This document shows positions 63,702 to 64,000 of a DNA stretch of 64,000 nt, in pieces (position 1 is the first letter of the stretch; each line of letters opens with the position of its first letter). A program made the translations under genes and the position numbers. Under the pieces are notes generated by a model that worked only from the letters and a program-made list of their open reading frames with translations, did not search any database and was not told the origin of the DNA. The stretch lies in contig CAWAGA010000002.1 in assembly GCA_963781665.1 (NCBI GenBank), positions 5,332,001 through 5,396,000 of the forward strand, in the 5' to 3' direction. Source of the DNA: JAJYIW01 sp963781665. GTDB lineage: Bacteria; Chloroflexota; Anaerolineae; Anaerolineales; Anaerolineaceae.

Positions 63702-64000
63702 TGTCTACCACCTCCCTTCGCTTTCTGGCTGATGAAAGCTGCGATTTCAGCATCGTTCGCGCCTTAAGAGGGAAAGGTTTTGATGTGCTTGCGGTCAGTG
63801 AAGTTGCGACCCGGTCTGTAGATCGTGAATTGATCGATCAAGCTTATCGTGAAAATCGGGTCTTAATTACCGAGGACAAGGATTTTGGCTGGCTGGTTTA
63901 TGTCAGCCGTGCCAATTCCGCAGGTGTGATCTTGGTCAGATTTCCAGGAAATGCCCGGAGTGAATTAGCTGAAACGATCATCCAATTGGTCACTGACAGG
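63701..64000 (+). CDS. DUF5615 PIN-like toxin, partial
   Basis: First 100 codons, running off the window. FLADESCDFSIVRALRGKGFD and VLITEDKDFGWLVY carry the acidic PIN-like residues of the family; a predicted RNase toxin paired with the DUF433 protein. Confidence 0.85.
   Translation, partial: MSTTSLRFLADESCDFSIVRALRGKGFDVLAVSEVATRSVDRELIDQAYRENRVLITEDKDFGWLVYVSRANSAGVILVRFPGNARSELAETIIQLVTDR

Noticed and set aside
1..64000. CRISPR arrays, tRNA or rRNA genes
   Set aside because: No regularly spaced short repeats and no tRNA- or rRNA-like sequence noticed on reading; not tested by a program.

Overview
The window looks like chromosomal DNA of a Gram-positive-like or monoderm bacterium, most likely a Chloroflexota member (Anaerolineae type). 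That assignment is inference. It rests on large lipoproteins with Thr/Pro linkers, WD-repeat lipoproteins, DUF433/DUF5615 and AbiE pairs and mixed base composition. No rRNA, tRNA or other taxonomic marker was seen.

Positions 1-53,700 hold seven diverged copies of one cassette, almost all on the minus strand. Each cassette has a small Cys-rich peptide with a conserved leader ending in A-x-A, an S26 (type I) signal peptidase with the Ser/Lys dyad, and a ~870-900 residue lipoprotein made of two family-1 solute-binding domains in tandem. Some copies add a MauE-like/MauD-like membrane thiol-redox pair and a 613-residue ABC exporter. Others add an FtsX permease, MacA-like adaptor and ABC ATPase set that is now decayed. 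The leftmost cassette (1-9.4 kb) is mostly pseudogenes. The copies at 9.6-14.6, 15.1-21.1, 21.3-28.6, 29.5-40.3, 40.5-47.6 and 48.9-53.7 kb are largely intact, with a few single-base frameshifts and chimeric junctions that point to repeated duplication and deletion.

Positions 53.9-58.4 kb (plus strand) hold what looks like a complete ComQXPA-type quorum-sensing module: a 72-residue ComX-like pre-pheromone with Trp fourth from its C-terminus, an isoprenyl-transferase (ComQ-like), a PDZ-containing polytopic histidine kinase (ComP-like) and a NarL/LuxR response regulator (ComA-like). Two more comX copies with nearly the same C-terminus and decayed comQ copies lie inside the cassette array (29.05 and 48.0 kb). 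A palindrome with core CTGTGG-TTAA-CCACAG, the same 6-N4-6 layout as the Bacillus ComA box, stands before each comX, and degenerate copies stand at four or five other cassette junctions, usually with CATTGTAATG 26 bp upstream. The simplest model is a pheromone-controlled array that makes, exports, oxidatively folds and matures disulfide-rich secreted peptides, with the tandem binding lipoproteins as partner, receptor or immunity proteins. The chemistry and purpose of the peptides are unknown.

Positions 58.4-64 kb form an accessory region. It holds two tyrosine recombinases around small HTH proteins, a type IV AbiEi antitoxin with an inverted-repeat operator and a ruined AbiEii partner, and a DUF433/DUF5615 toxin-antitoxin-like pair cut by the window end.
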